A stretch of 64,000 nucleotides of DNA from UJ101 sp047975265 (GCA_047975265.1 JBKEDE010000023.1:30214-94213), one strand, 5' to 3'. Shown: positions 9,024 to 18,468, counted from the stretch's first letter. Numbers and translations are program-made. Notes: generated by a model not told the origin, from the letters alone.

Positions 9024-10268
9024 TTAATGAGTTTGGATAATCTCATATACTTTTTGCAAAGCTAGATTAGAAACTTTTTCTATAAACTGTGTACGCTCAA
9101 AAGTTCCAAAATTATATTTTTTTACAAAATGTTCTTTTGGAGTAGCTATTGCAATGTAAACAATACCCACCTCTTTTTCATCTTCGCCTTTGTTGGGACC
9201 TGCAACACCTGTCGTGGCAATTCCAATATCGGTACTTAATATTTTTTTTACACTTTGAGCCATTAATAAAGCAACTTCTTTGCTTACAACCGTATGTTTT
9301 TTTATAACTTCTGAAGGAATCTGTAAAATATTTTCCTTAACCTCAGTTGCGTACGACACAATAGAGCCTTTGTAATAAGCAGAACTTCCTGAAACAGAAG
9401 TGATTTTGTGTGCTATTTTACCTCCGGAACAACTTTCAGCAGTGGCAATGGTTAAGTTTTTTTCTTTTAATTTTTCTCCAAGTACTTCTTCAACTTCTTC
9501 CTCGTTAGTAGAAAGAATATAATCAGGAATTAATTTTTTTAATCCATTAATCTGATAATGAAAATCTTTTTTAAGCAACTTGTAATCCATATGCTGACCT
9601 GATAGCCGTAAGCGTACACGAGAAGCAGAAGGCAAATAAGCTAACTTAATATAAGGCGGAAGATTTAATTCCCATTCCTCAATTATTTCGGCTAAAAAAC
9701 TTTCTCCAATTCCCTGTGTAACAATAGTTTGATTTATAATAAAAGGCAGATTGAATGTTTCCTTTAAAAGAGGAATTATTTTTTCTTGAATCAAATATTT
9801 CATTTCAAAAGGCACGCCGGGAAGTGAAAATATATGTTTCCCTTCTTCTTTAAAATACATGGCAGAAGCCGTTCCAAAACGATTAATTATAGGTATGGCT
9901 TTTGAAGGAATATCAGCTTGGGCTTTATTAACCTCTGAAATTGTATAATTCCGAGCATCAAAAATACGTTTCATATTATCAAAACTTTCTTGATGGAAGA
10001 CTAAATAGTCATCAAAATATTCAGCCAATGTTTTTTTAGTAATATCATCCTTTGTAGGACCTAATCCACCGGTCAATATAATAATATCTGCTTGTCTTTT
10101 TGCCCAATCTAATGTTTTTACAATTGCTTCTTTTTGATCTTGAATAGAGGAAATTTGATTAATCTGAATTCCAATTGTATTTAATTGCTTTGCAATAAAA
10201 ACAGAGTTGGTATCAGCAACCTGCCCAATTAACAATTCATCTCCGATTGTGATGATATGTGCTTGCAT
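9024..10268 (-). CDS. cinA: CinA-family nicotinamide-nucleotide amidohydrolase
   Basis: 414 residues with two domains. The N-terminal MoaB/MogA-like domain (MQAHIITIGDELLIGQ, then TGGLGPTKDD near residue 70) is linked to ADP-ribose pyrophosphatase activity in studied CinA proteins. The C-terminal PncC domain (ATAESCSGGKIAHKIT near 280, TTGVAGPNKG near 355) deamidates nicotinamide mononucleotide to nicotinate mononucleotide, recycling the product of NAD-dependent ligase. The older name 'competence/damage-inducible protein' need not apply. It is a single gene, divergent from the SulP transporter with about 115 bases between them. Length is typical and all expected motifs are present. Confidence 0.93.
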   Translation of the reverse strand: MQAHIITIGDELLIGQVADTNSVFIAKQLNTIGIQINQISSIQDQKEAIVKTLDWAKRQADIIILTGGLGPTKDDITKKTLAEYFDDYLVFHQESFDNMKRIFDARNYTISEVNKAQADIPSKAIPIINRFGTASAMYFKEEGKHIFSLPGVPFEMKYLIQEKIIPLLKETFNLPFIINQTIVTQGIGESFLAEIIEEWELNLPPYIKLAYLPSASRVRLRLSGQHMDYKLLKKDFHYQINGLKKLIPDYILSTNEEEVEEVLGEKLKEKNLTIATAESCSGGKIAHKITSVSGSSAYYKGSIVSYATEVKENILQIPSEVIKKHTVVSKEVALLMAQSVKKILSTDIGIATTGVAGPNKGEDEKEVGIVYIAIATPKEHFVKKYNFGTFERTQFIEKVSNLALQKVYEIIQTH

Positions 10269-10349
10269 AAAGCATTTATTTTGAAATGTAAATGTAATTA
10301 ATTTTGATTGAAAAATGAGTACTTTAAAAGCTGAAAAGAAAGTATATTT

Positions 10350-10391
10350 ATGAAAAAATTTCTATATTTCAAAAAAATTAGGTTTGAATAA
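10350..10391 (+). other. Short upstream ORF overlapping the SulP start
   Basis: ATG at 10350 opens a 13-codon frame (MKKFLYFKKIRFE) whose TAA at 10389-10391 overlaps the TTG start of the SulP gene in another frame. It could couple translation, or show that the ATG and gene were once in one frame. I cannot tell these apart. Confidence 0.25.
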
Positions 10392-12609
10392 GATCAAAAA
10401 GAGTATAACATTTTTAAAAAATAATTTTCCTCAAAACTTTTTTGCAGGAGTTGTTGTTTCCTTAGTAGCACTTCCCTTAGGACTTGGATTAGCAACGGCT
10501 TCAGGATTAGAACCCGTTGCAGGAGTTATCACAGCTATTATAGGCGGTATTACGGTTTCTATTTTTGGAGGCTCTTATTTAACCATTACAGGTCCTGGTA
10601 ATAGCTTGATACCTATTGTTTTAGCAGCAATTGTAACCTTGGGAGCAGGAAATGAGCTCTTAGGAAGAATATTATTGTTTGATGCTGTTATCGTATCAGG
10701 AATTTTAATTTTTTTCTTTGGTGTTTTCCGACTGGGAACATTAAGCAGTTTTTTCCCTTCTGCAGCCATTCAAGGGTTATTGGCTGCCATTGGAATTATT
10801 ATTTTAGGAAAGCAACTTCATGTTATGTTGGGAAACATGGAGAAAATAGAAGGAAATACATTGGAAATTATAGCAAAAGTACCCTCCTCCCTATCAAAAA
10901 TTGAATTTGGAGAAGCTAATTTTTACGCCATGATTATCGGTTGTGTGAGTTTTTTAATCATGTATTTTCATGGTAAAATAAAAAACAGATATTTACATGG
11001 TATTCCTGCCCCGATGATGGTTTTAGTCGTAACAATCATCGTCGGTTATTTTTTTAAATACTCAGGAACGATTTCTCCTTTTGAGAACCAAAATCATTAT
11101 TTAATCCAGATACCTGACAATGTAATTATGGATTATAAATTACCCAATCTACAAACTACTTTTAAAAACCCTGAGTTATTTCTTTCATGGGATTTTATTT
11201 CTGTCGTGTTATCACTTACACTAATTTCGAGTATAGAATCTTTATTAAGTATTTCTGCAGTTGAAAAATTAGACCCTATGCGGAGAAAATCAAACGTCAA
11301 TAAAGATTTAAAAGCATTGGGCGGAGCCTCGGTTTTATCGGGTCTGGTGGGAGGATTAAATGTTGTAACGGTCATCGCTCGAAGCTCAGTTGCCGTTCAA
11401 AACGGGGCAACAACACGATTGACTAATTTTTTTCATGCAGTGATACTCATTGTATTTCTATTGTTTTTCACCCCTCAGTTAAATATGGTTGCTATGTCTT
11501 CATTAGCAGCAATTTTAGTCTATACAGGATATAAATTAGCTTTACCAAGTATTTTTATTGAGAAATTTAAAAGAGGTTTGGATCAATTTTTAATTTTCAT
11601 TATTACCATAATAGCCACATTAACCATAGGTTTGATAGAAGGAATTATTACGGGAATGATTTCTACGATATTATTCCACTTATTTTTATCAAAAAATCGC
11701 CATTTAATGTTACAAAGTTTATTTAATCCCAATACATTGATGTATCAGGAAGAAGATGGCAAATATTATATCTCAGTAAAAGGATTTTCTAATTTTTTAA
11801 ATTTTTTTAAATTAAAAAATAAACTGGATGTCATTCCGGTTAATTCTCATGTTATTTTAGATTTTTCTTTAACCAATTTTGTTGATTTAACGGTCAAAGA
11901 GCATGTAAACCAATATTCTGAAATATTTTTAAGAGCCGGAGGAAATATTGAAATCATCGGGCTTCAAGGAAAAGGAAAAAATATTCAGTTGTTTGAAAAG
12001 AAAAAACGAGAAGAACAAAGAGAATTAAGCAAAAAACAACTTGCCATTCAAAATTTGGCAGAGAAAATAAAATATCAGTTTATTCCTCAATCCATCCAAA
12101 ATTTTTATAGTCTTTATAACTTTATTTTTTTCTACTCAAAAGAAATTAAATTGGTGAAAAATATTATTCAGGAAAAAGAAAAAGGTATCCGTTGTTTTGA
12201 AACACATTACTCAGAAGGCGAATTTATTTTAGAAGAAAACTTACAGGTTACTTTTTTAACCCTTGATTTAGACCTTGAAATTCCATCTTTCACATTAGAT
12301 AAAGATTTACTTTTTGATAGAATCCACCAATTTTCAGGATTATATGATATCAAAGTTAAAAATGAACTGTTTGACAAAAAATTTCTACTAAAAGGAAAAA
12401 GTAAAGCACGCATTATTAAACTGTTCAATAATGATTTAATCCAGTTTTTAATAAAAAATTCCGAATATCATTTAGAGTCAAGTGGAAAACAAATTCTAAT
12501 CCTAAAACACGAGAGATTATTGAGTCCCAGCCAAATAGAAAAAATGATTCTTTTTGCAGAAGAACTTAAAACCATTATCACCAAAAATGTATTTCAATCA
12601 CTTAATTAA
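10384..12609 (+). CDS. SulP-family inorganic anion transporter
   Basis: Inner-membrane anion permease or exchanger (sulfate or bicarbonate type) of 741 residues. Residues 15-435 hold the transmembrane domain: VVVSLVALPLGLGLATASGLEPVAGVITAIIGG is the classical SulP opening, followed by GSYLTITGPGNSL and a conserved segment around SSIESLLSISAVEKLD. A STAS-like domain (VNSHVILDFSLTNFVDLTV, about 480-530) follows, then roughly 200 residues of extra soluble tail of unknown role. The start appears to be TTG at 10384, since no in-frame ATG precedes the conserved region and a stop lies at 10351. A 13-codon upstream ORF (10350-10391) overlaps this start in another frame. The substrate cannot be decided from sequence. 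Confidence 0.88.
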   Translation: MNKIKKSITFLKNNFPQNFFAGVVVSLVALPLGLGLATASGLEPVAGVITAIIGGITVSIFGGSYLTITGPGNSLIPIVLAAIVTLGAGNELLGRILLFDAVIVSGILIFFFGVFRLGTLSSFFPSAAIQGLLAAIGIIILGKQLHVMLGNMEKIEGNTLEIIAKVPSSLSKIEFGEANFYAMIIGCVSFLIMYFHGKIKNRYLHGIPAPMMVLVVTIIVGYFFKYSGTISPFENQNHYLIQIPDNVIMDYKLPNLQTTFKNPELFLSWDFISVVLSLTLISSIESLLSISAVEKLDPMRRKSNVNKDLKALGGASVLSGLVGGLNVVTVIARSSVAVQNGATTRLTNFFHAVILIVFLLFFTPQLNMVAMSSLAAILVYTGYKLALPSIFIEKFKRGLDQFLIFIITIIATLTIGLIEGIITGMISTILFHLFLSKNRHLMLQSLFNPNTLMYQEEDGKYYISVKGFSNFLNFFKLKNKLDVIPVNSHVILDFSLTNFVDLTVKEHVNQYSEIFLRAGGNIEIIGLQGKGKNIQLFEKKKREEQRELSKKQLAIQNLAEKIKYQFIPQSIQNFYSLYNFIFFYSKEIKLVKNIIQEKEKGIRCFETHYSEGEFILEENLQVTFLTLDLDLEIPSFTLDKDLLFDRIHQFSGLYDIKVKNELFDKKFLLKGKSKARIIKLFNNDLIQFLIKNSEYHLESSGKQILILKHERLLSPSQIEKMILFAEELKTIITKNVFQSLN

Positions 12610-12644
12610 GAATTTCATTGATAAAAAAGAATAATAATATTCTC

Positions 12645-13295
12645 TTAGTCTATATTTTCAAAGGCTTTTTTTCTAAAAATCAATAAAAAGAAAACGCCAA
12701 CGGAAATTGCTGAATCAGCCATATTAAATATGTAGCGGAAAAACTCTGCGTGCGTCCCTCCTACAAAAGGAATCCATTCGGGCCAATTAAATTCAAATAA
12801 AGGAAAATACAGCATATCTACTACACATCCTAAAAAAGGGGCATTGTATCCTGAAAAATCAAGTTTTGAAACTTGTTCTGCATACGGAATCCCTTGAATA
12901 CTCCAATCCCAAGATTCTTGGTCTACATAATAAATGGTTCCATGATCAAAAAGAATACCATAAAGAGCTCCATCAATTAGGTTGCCTATTGCTCCTGCCA
13001 AAATCATTGCCATAGGAATTATAAAGTAATTGGAGGCTCCTTTTTGAATATTTTTATAAATCCACCAAACAATCCCACCGCTAAGAACAATCCGAAGAAT
13101 GCTCAACAATATTTTTCCTGTATAGCCTCCTAAATGAAATCCATAGGCGGCTCCCGGGTTTTCTACAAATTTTAGTTTAAACCACTCTCCTATAACATTG
13201 ACTTCTTCTCCTATATGAAAATGTGTTTTGATGTAGATTTTAGATATTTGATCGATCATCAAAATCAAAACAACAATTGTTATCACTTTTTTCAA
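12645..13295 (-). CDS. lspA: Lipoprotein signal peptidase (signal peptidase II)
   Basis: Inner-membrane aspartyl protease that removes the signal peptide from prolipoproteins. Four hydrophobic segments are visible; the catalytic aspartates lie in AGAIGNLIDGALYG (about residue 110) and FNMADSAISVG (about 195). At 216 residues it is longer than the proteobacterial enzyme (about 165); the extra length lies between the two catalytic motifs, which I believe is normal for Bacteroidota. It begins one base after the stop of the dksA/traR-type gene, so it is the last gene of the ileS-dksA-lspA operon. It serves the many lipoproteins in this window. Confidence 0.96.
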   Translation of the reverse strand: MKKVITIVVLILMIDQISKIYIKTHFHIGEEVNVIGEWFKLKFVENPGAAYGFHLGGYTGKILLSILRIVLSGGIVWWIYKNIQKGASNYFIIPMAMILAGAIGNLIDGALYGILFDHGTIYYVDQESWDWSIQGIPYAEQVSKLDFSGYNAPFLGCVVDMLYFPLFEFNWPEWIPFVGGTHAEFFRYIFNMADSAISVGVFFLLIFRKKAFENID

Positions 13296-13296
13296 A

Positions 13297-13680
13297 TTAC
13301 TGCATATTTTTAGCCTCGATACTCAATGTTGCATGAGGAACTAGTTTTAACCGCTCTTTATTGATTAATTTACCCGTTACTCTGCAAATACCGTAGGTTT
13401 TATTTTCTATACGAATTAAAGCATTTTTTAAATCACGAATAAATTTTTCCTGACGTCCTGCCAAAATCGCGTTTTGCTCTTTGCTCATCGTTTCTGAACC
13501 TTCTTCAAAAGCTTTAAAACTGGGCGATGTATCGTCTGTTCCGTTATTTCCGTCATTCATAAAGTTTTCTCTTAAAACTTCTAAATCTTTTTCAGCTTTT
13601 TTGATTTTTTCTTGAATTAAAATTTTAAATTCTTCTAAATCAGTATCTGAATATCGTAGTTTTGTTTCATTCATAATCAT
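13297..13680 (-). CDS. TraR/DksA-type zinc-finger-like regulator
   Basis: 127 residues. An N-terminal coiled-coil (about 10-45, EEFKILIQEKIKKAEKDLEV) is followed by TSPSFKAFEEGSETMSKEQN and a C-terminal domain with YGICRVTGKLINKERLKLVPHA. This is the DksA/TraR fold, which inserts into the RNA polymerase secondary channel in characterised members. Only one cysteine of the usual zinc-binding four is present, so it is probably a zinc-free version, as is frequent in Bacteroidota. It abuts the ileS stop and the lspA start with no gap and is surely in the same operon. The start may be either of the two ATGs (13680 or 13674). Confidence 0.88.
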   Translation of the reverse strand: MIMNETKLRYSDTDLEEFKILIQEKIKKAEKDLEVLRENFMNDGNNGTDDTSPSFKAFEEGSETMSKEQNAILAGRQEKFIRDLKNALIRIENKTYGICRVTGKLINKERLKLVPHATLSIEAKNMQ

Positions 13681-16600
13681 CTAAATTTTTGTTATTTGTA
13701 TTCTTGTTTTGATTTCATCAAAATCAATATCTGTGCCATTTTTAATAGACTCCGTTAATTGTAATTCTTCTCCTAACACTTCATCACAAATGTATTTATA
13801 ATATAAATCCACTGATTTTTTTATGTCTTCTTGATGTTGAATTAATATATTAATCTTATCGCTAACCTCAAAGCCGGAATCTTTTCTTAAATTTTGGATT
13901 CTATTGACTAATTCCCGTGCAATTCCTTCAGCTTTTAATGGTTCATCTATCTGTATGTCTAACGCTACGGTTAATCCTCCTTCTGAAGTAACCAACCAAC
14001 CTTCAATATCTTTGGTTGAGATTTCAAAATCTTCCGGAATCAATTCGATATTTTCTCCCTCTATTTCTAACATAATACCACCGTTTGTTTCAATACTGTT
14101 AATCGTATCTTGGTCAAATTGTGCTACATGAGCTGCAATCTGCTTCATGTTTTTTCCAAATTTAGGTCCCAATGTTTTAAAATTAGGTTTTATTTGTTTT
14201 ACCAAAACTCCTGAAGCCTCTTCATTCGTGAGTAGTTCAATTTCTTTAACATTGACTTCCTGCTTTATAATATCAGATATAATTTCTAATCTGTTGTATA
14301 ATTTGCTGTTTAAAACCGGAATCATAATCTTTTGCAAAGGCTGACGCACTTTAATTTGCTCTCGTTTTCGTAGTGAAAATACCATCGAAGTTACTTTCTG
14401 GGCAAGATGTGTTCGCTCTTGTAACTCTTGATCGATTAAAGTTTCATCGGCTATCGGAAAATCGGTTAAATGTACTGATTCAAAAGGTTCTTTTTTAGTT
14501 ACATTATTCAAATCTTGATACAATCTGTCCATGAAGAAAGGAGCAATAGGCGAACTTAATTTGGCAACAGTTACCAAACAAGTATATAACGTTTGATAGG
14601 CTGCTTTTTTATCCTCTGAATATTCACCTTTCCAAAAACGTCTTCGATTCAGCCGTACATACCAGTTGCTCAAATTATCGGTTACAAAAGTATAAACAGC
14701 TCGTGCAACACGGGTTGGCTCATAATCACTATAAGATGCATCTACATCTTTTACCAATGTATTGAGTTCTGAAATAATCCAACGGTCTAATTCTGTCCTA
14801 TTTTCTACTGGAATTTCTGATTCATAATCAAAGTTATCCAAATTAGCATACAGAGCAAAAAAGGAATAGGTGTTATATAATGTGCCGAAAAATTTACGAC
14901 GAACTTCATCAATTCCTTCTATATCAAATTTTAGATTTTCCCAAGGCTGTGCATTTGAAATCATATACCAGCGCGTTGTATCCGGACCGTATTTTGCTAA
15001 AGTTTCAAAAGGATCAACACCGTTTCCGAGACGCTTAGACATTTTCTGCCCGTTTTTATCTAAAACCAATCCGTTTGAAATTACATTTTTATACGAAATT
15101 TGGTCAAAAACCATCGTTGAAATTACATGTAATGTATAAAACCAGCCGCGTGTTTGATCTACGCCTTCTGCAATAAAATCTGCAGGAAAGGCTTTCCTTT
15201 GATCAATCAAATCTTTATTTTCAAAAGGATAATGATGTTGTGCATAAGGCATAGCTCCTGAATCAAACCAAACGTCAATTAAATCTGCTTCACGTTTCAT
15301 GGGTTTTCCTGTAGGTGAAACCAATATAATTTCATCTACAATATGTTTGTGTAGATCTACTGTATTATAATTTTCACGAGACTTATTTCCTGTTTCAAAA
15401 CCTTGATACGGATTTTCTTTCATGAAACCGGATTGAATCGATTTTTCTATTTCACAAATTATCTCATCAATAGAACCAATAATGAGTTCTTCATCTCCTT
15501 CTTCAGTTCTCCAAATCGGCAAAGGAACGCCCCAATAACGAGAACGTGATAAATTCCAATCGTTTACATTTTCCAACCAATTTCCAAAACGTCCTTCTCC
15601 AGTTGATTTTGGTTTCCAATTAATTGTTTTGTTTAATTCCTGCATTCTTTCTTTTACTGCTGTTGCTTTAACAAACCAGGAGTCCAACGGATAGTATAAT
15701 ATTGGTTTGTCAGTTCTCCAGCAGTGCGGATAACTGTGAATGTATTTTTCAACCTTAAAGGCTTTGTTTTCGGTTTTTAAAAGAATAGCTATTTCAATAT
15801 CCGTAGATTTTTTAGGTGGATTTTCTTTGTAATATTCATTTTTAACATATTTTCCCGCAAAATTGTTATTTAATGATTGAATAAAACGCCCTTGCAAATC
15901 AACCAACGGAACTAGATTATCATTTTCATCTTTTACCAACATTGGCGGAACCCCGTGTTTTTTTGCTACAAAAGCATCGTCAGCACCAAAAGTAGGAGCG
16001 GTATGAACAATTCCGGTACCATCTTCTGTTGTTACAAAATCTCCGACTATAACCCGAAAGGCTTTTTCAGCATTTTCATAAGGCAATGCCCAGGGTAATA
16101 ATTGTTCATACTGAATTCCAACTAAATCAGAACCTTTAATTTTTTTTAAAATTTGGTAAGGAAAGGAAAGGTTTGTTGAATTAATTTGGCTTACGCTTAA
16201 TTTTTCAATGGTTTCAATCGAAATATCATTTAAAGTAGTCGAATTTAAATGCTCTTTTAAGTTGGTCATGTTTTTACGGGCAACTATTTTTTCAATTGTA
16301 TCAAATTCATCAAATGATAAGATTCTACCAATAATTAGCTCTACTTTTAATTTTCTTGCCTTCCTATTAAGAATTGTTTCGCTTTCTTTCAACGCATAAG
16401 AAAAATCTTTAAATAAATTATCAGTAAATGAATTTTCTTTAACCTTAAAATATTTTTTTCCAAACTGTTTTTCTACTAAATTTTGGGCCAAAATAATCTG
16501 AATAGGTTCAAATGTATATTGATTAAAGGTTTTTATCAAAACATAGTCAATATTCTTTCCTATGGTTAAAGCAGTATTGGAAGGTAGTGTCCAAGGAGTT

Positions 16601-17313
16601 GTCGTCCATGCTAAAAAATAAATATCTCCTGCTATAGTATCAAATAATGGGGTCGATTCTTTTTTTGCCTTAAATTGTGCTACGATAGTGGTGTCTGTAA
16701 CATCACGATAGGTTCCGGGTAAATTTAATTCATGTGAACTTAATCCTGTTCCGGCTACCGGTGAATACGGTTGGATGGTGTAACCTTTATACAACCATTT
16801 TTTGTTATAAATCTGTTTTAACAACCACCAAAGTGATTCCATGTATTTAGAATCGTAGGTAACATACGGATGATCCATATCTACCCAATAGCCCATTTTT
16901 TCTGACATATCAGCCCATTTGTCCGTAAATTGCATAACTGATTTTTTACAGGCTTCGTTATATTCTGCTACAGAAATAGTCTTTCCTATATCTTCTTTGG
17001 TGATTCCTAATTGTTTTTCAACCCCTAACTCCACAGGCAAACCATGTGTATCCCAACCTGCTTTACGTATAACTTGTTTTCCTTTAAGGGTTTGGTAACG
17101 ACAAAAAATATCTTTAATTGAACGGGAAATTACATGATGAATACCCGGCATTCCGTTAGCTGAAGGAGGACCGTCATAAAATACAAAAGAATCTTTTCCT
17201 TCTCTGGAATGAATACTTTTTTTAAATGTTTCATGTTTTTTCCAATATTGCAAAACCTCGTTTGCAACAGCCGTTAAATTCAACTGTTTATATTCGTTAA
17301 ATTTTTTGCTCAT
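13681..17313 (-). CDS. ileS: Isoleucine--tRNA ligase with an extra insertion
   Basis: Charges tRNA-Ile and edits mischarged valine. Class I motifs: the HIGH equivalent PGIHHV (residues 56-61) and GQKMSKRLGNGVDPF. The CP1 editing domain spans roughly 200-430 and the C-terminal anticodon-binding and tail domains are complete. At 1210 residues it is about 70-80 longer than I would expect for a flavobacterial IleRS. The excess lies at about residues 305-383 (rich in K, E, I, N) between FGKKYFKV and SFPYQILKKIKGSDLVGI. The frame is uninterrupted there. First gene of the ileS-dksA-lspA operon. A (CTTT)4 repeat (GAAA on the coding strand) directly precedes the ATG. Confidence 0.95.
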   Translation of the reverse strand: MSKKFNEYKQLNLTAVANEVLQYWKKHETFKKSIHSREGKDSFVFYDGPPSANGMPGIHHVISRSIKDIFCRYQTLKGKQVIRKAGWDTHGLPVELGVEKQLGITKEDIGKTISVAEYNEACKKSVMQFTDKWADMSEKMGYWVDMDHPYVTYDSKYMESLWWLLKQIYNKKWLYKGYTIQPYSPVAGTGLSSHELNLPGTYRDVTDTTIVAQFKAKKESTPLFDTIAGDIYFLAWTTTPWTLPSNTALTIGKNIDYVLIKTFNQYTFEPIQIILAQNLVEKQFGKKYFKVKENSFTDNLFKDFSYALKESETILNRKARKLKVELIIGRILSFDEFDTIEKIVARKNMTNLKEHLNSTTLNDISIETIEKLSVSQINSTNLSFPYQILKKIKGSDLVGIQYEQLLPWALPYENAEKAFRVIVGDFVTTEDGTGIVHTAPTFGADDAFVAKKHGVPPMLVKDENDNLVPLVDLQGRFIQSLNNNFAGKYVKNEYYKENPPKKSTDIEIAILLKTENKAFKVEKYIHSYPHCWRTDKPILYYPLDSWFVKATAVKERMQELNKTINWKPKSTGEGRFGNWLENVNDWNLSRSRYWGVPLPIWRTEEGDEELIIGSIDEIICEIEKSIQSGFMKENPYQGFETGNKSRENYNTVDLHKHIVDEIILVSPTGKPMKREADLIDVWFDSGAMPYAQHHYPFENKDLIDQRKAFPADFIAEGVDQTRGWFYTLHVISTMVFDQISYKNVISNGLVLDKNGQKMSKRLGNGVDPFETLAKYGPDTTRWYMISNAQPWENLKFDIEGIDEVRRKFFGTLYNTYSFFALYANLDNFDYESEIPVENRTELDRWIISELNTLVKDVDASYSDYEPTRVARAVYTFVTDNLSNWYVRLNRRRFWKGEYSEDKKAAYQTLYTCLVTVAKLSSPIAPFFMDRLYQDLNNVTKKEPFESVHLTDFPIADETLIDQELQERTHLAQKVTSMVFSLRKREQIKVRQPLQKIMIPVLNSKLYNRLEIISDIIKQEVNVKEIELLTNEEASGVLVKQIKPNFKTLGPKFGKNMKQIAAHVAQFDQDTINSIETNGGIMLEIEGENIELIPEDFEISTKDIEGWLVTSEGGLTVALDIQIDEPLKAEGIARELVNRIQNLRKDSGFEVSDKINILIQHQEDIKKSVDLYYKYICDEVLGEELQLTESIKNGTDIDFDEIKTRIQITKI

Positions 17314-17317
17314 TTTT

Positions 17318-17333
17318 CTTTCTTTCTTTCTTT
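17318..17333. repeat. (CTTT)4 simple repeat before ileS
   Basis: Four exact CTTT units, AAAG-type on the coding strand, lie between the predicted transcription start and the ileS ATG at 17313-17311. Changes in copy number would alter leader length but not the frame. Confidence 0.8.
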
Positions 17334-17548
17334 AACCTTAAAACAAGACCTGCGAATATAAGTAAAATATGTTGGATTTTAAAGAATAAAAACCTAAGTT
17401 GCAGGGCAAACTTATACATTTTCCCACACCTATGATAAAAAAATGTTGTCAATTATTTGATATTTAGTGAAATAACCGTTATTTTTCAAATAAATTATCC
17501 GTATATTGTACTGATATTTAATATATTAAATATTGTTGAAACAACAAG

Positions 17549-17700
17549 TAAATTCAAGTCTGTTTTCAGCCAAATAGACGACCCCGGAAGCGATATAAAC
17601 AAACTTCATAAATCGGGGATGATATCTTTCTGATTGGAATTATTAGCGTTATTTGTGCGACAGATTCTTTACCTCTCCGAAATCATTAAACAAATACGGC
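17549..17700 (+). pseudogene. ISAs1-type transposase, N-terminal remnant
   Basis: One frame from the GTT codon region gives VETTSKFKSVFSQIDDPG then SDINKLHKSGMISF and a stop; the neighbouring frame continues IGIISVICATDSLPLRNH and a stop. Joined, these follow the expected order of an ISAs1 transposase start (F..I.DPR...K.HKL.D...I.ISVICGADSW). A frameshift and at least two stops make it non-functional. The boundaries are approximate. Confidence 0.7.
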
Positions 17701-17909
17701 GTGCTTTGCTTATTTTCTATATGTTGTGTTTGTTTATTCATGCTGTTTTAATGCTTTTGAGGAATTAACCATTACCGCACTACTATATATATTGTATAAC
17801 CAAATAATAGAATTTAATACTATTTGAAATATGTTATCTTTCTTTTGCTTTATCCTAACAAAAAAATATATAGAAAAAATACTGCTTAATAGTATTATTA
17901 TAAATTTAA

Positions 17910-18038
17910 TTAAACTCTTAAATCTAAAATAACTCGTAGAAAAATATCCCCCCCTACATATGCTATATCTCTTTGTATTCCTTCTATATCCAAAGCAAAA
18001 ATCAAAATAAATAATAAAATCGATAAATAATTTTTCAT
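17910..18038 (-). CDS. 42-residue hypothetical peptide inside the IS remnant
   Basis: ATG at 18038, stop at 17912-17910. The peptide starts with a hydrophobic signal-like segment (MKNYLSILLFILIFALDIEG) and continues IQRDIAYVGGDIFLRVILDL. It starts three bases after the stop of the toxin-tail-like frame at 18042, in the place an immunity or partner gene usually occupies. It contains a run of seven G (17950-17956 on the plus strand as C), so the current stop may come from a frameshift and the gene may once have been longer. Function unknown. Confidence 0.35.
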   Translation of the reverse strand: MKNYLSILLFILIFALDIEGIQRDIAYVGGDIFLRVILDLRV

Positions 18039-18041
18039 ATT

Positions 18042-18182
18042 TTAAAAGTTTGAAAGATAAGTGTATGGACTTAAATATTTAAAATAAAATCCATTTATAA
18101 TTGCACTTTGATCTGCCAAAGTATCATCTTGTCCACCAAAGTACCTTTCATATGGGTGTAATCTTCCTAAACTTAGTAACAC
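18042..18182 (-). pseudogene. C-terminal tail of a lost RHS-toxin-like gene
   Basis: A 46-codon frame without a plausible start, opening directly after a TGA at the junction with IS sequence. It reads LHPYERYFGGQDDTLADQSA then IINGFYFKYLSPYTYLSNF. This resembles the very end of large secreted or RHS-type proteins, but I cannot name the family. It lies antisense between the two transposase remnants, so the sequence was either captured by the IS or exposed by deletions. The RHS assignment is inference from the other RHS debris in the window. Confidence 0.4.
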
Positions 18183-18237
18183 TCAAAAGTAGCGTTTTTA
18201 GTTAATATTTTAGTTGTTGTTGTCGAAAAACTTTGTT

Positions 18238-18468
18238 GGAATGTGGGAAAATAAACTGCATTGGGTATTAGACGTGGCTTTTTCCGAGGATGCTTCATGA
18301 AAACGGGCAGGCAATGCTGCACAAAACTTTTCCGTGTTAAGTAAAATAGCACTTAATATTTTAAAACAGGACACGCAAACCAGGCATGGATTTAAAGGTA
18401 AAAGGCTAAAAGCTGCTTACGACAACTATTACCTTATTAAGCTTTTAGATGTAAATGTATGTGTTTGA
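18238..18468 (+). pseudogene. ISAs1-type transposase, C-terminal remnant
   Basis: Translates as GMWENKLHWVLDVAFSEDAS, one in-frame TGA (18298-18300), then KRAGNAAQNFSVLSKIALNI and GFKGKRLKAAYDNYYLIKLL before the natural stop at 18466-18468. ENKLHWVLDVAF and KRAGNAA are hallmarks of ISAs1-family DDE transposases. The catalytic core upstream is missing. The last codons overlap the right inverted repeat. Confidence 0.9.

Noticed and set aside
13297..13680. Broken zinc finger as a sign of pseudogenisation in the DksA/TraR-type gene
   Set aside because: A single cysteine is common in this Bacteroidota subfamily and the rest of the fold is intact.
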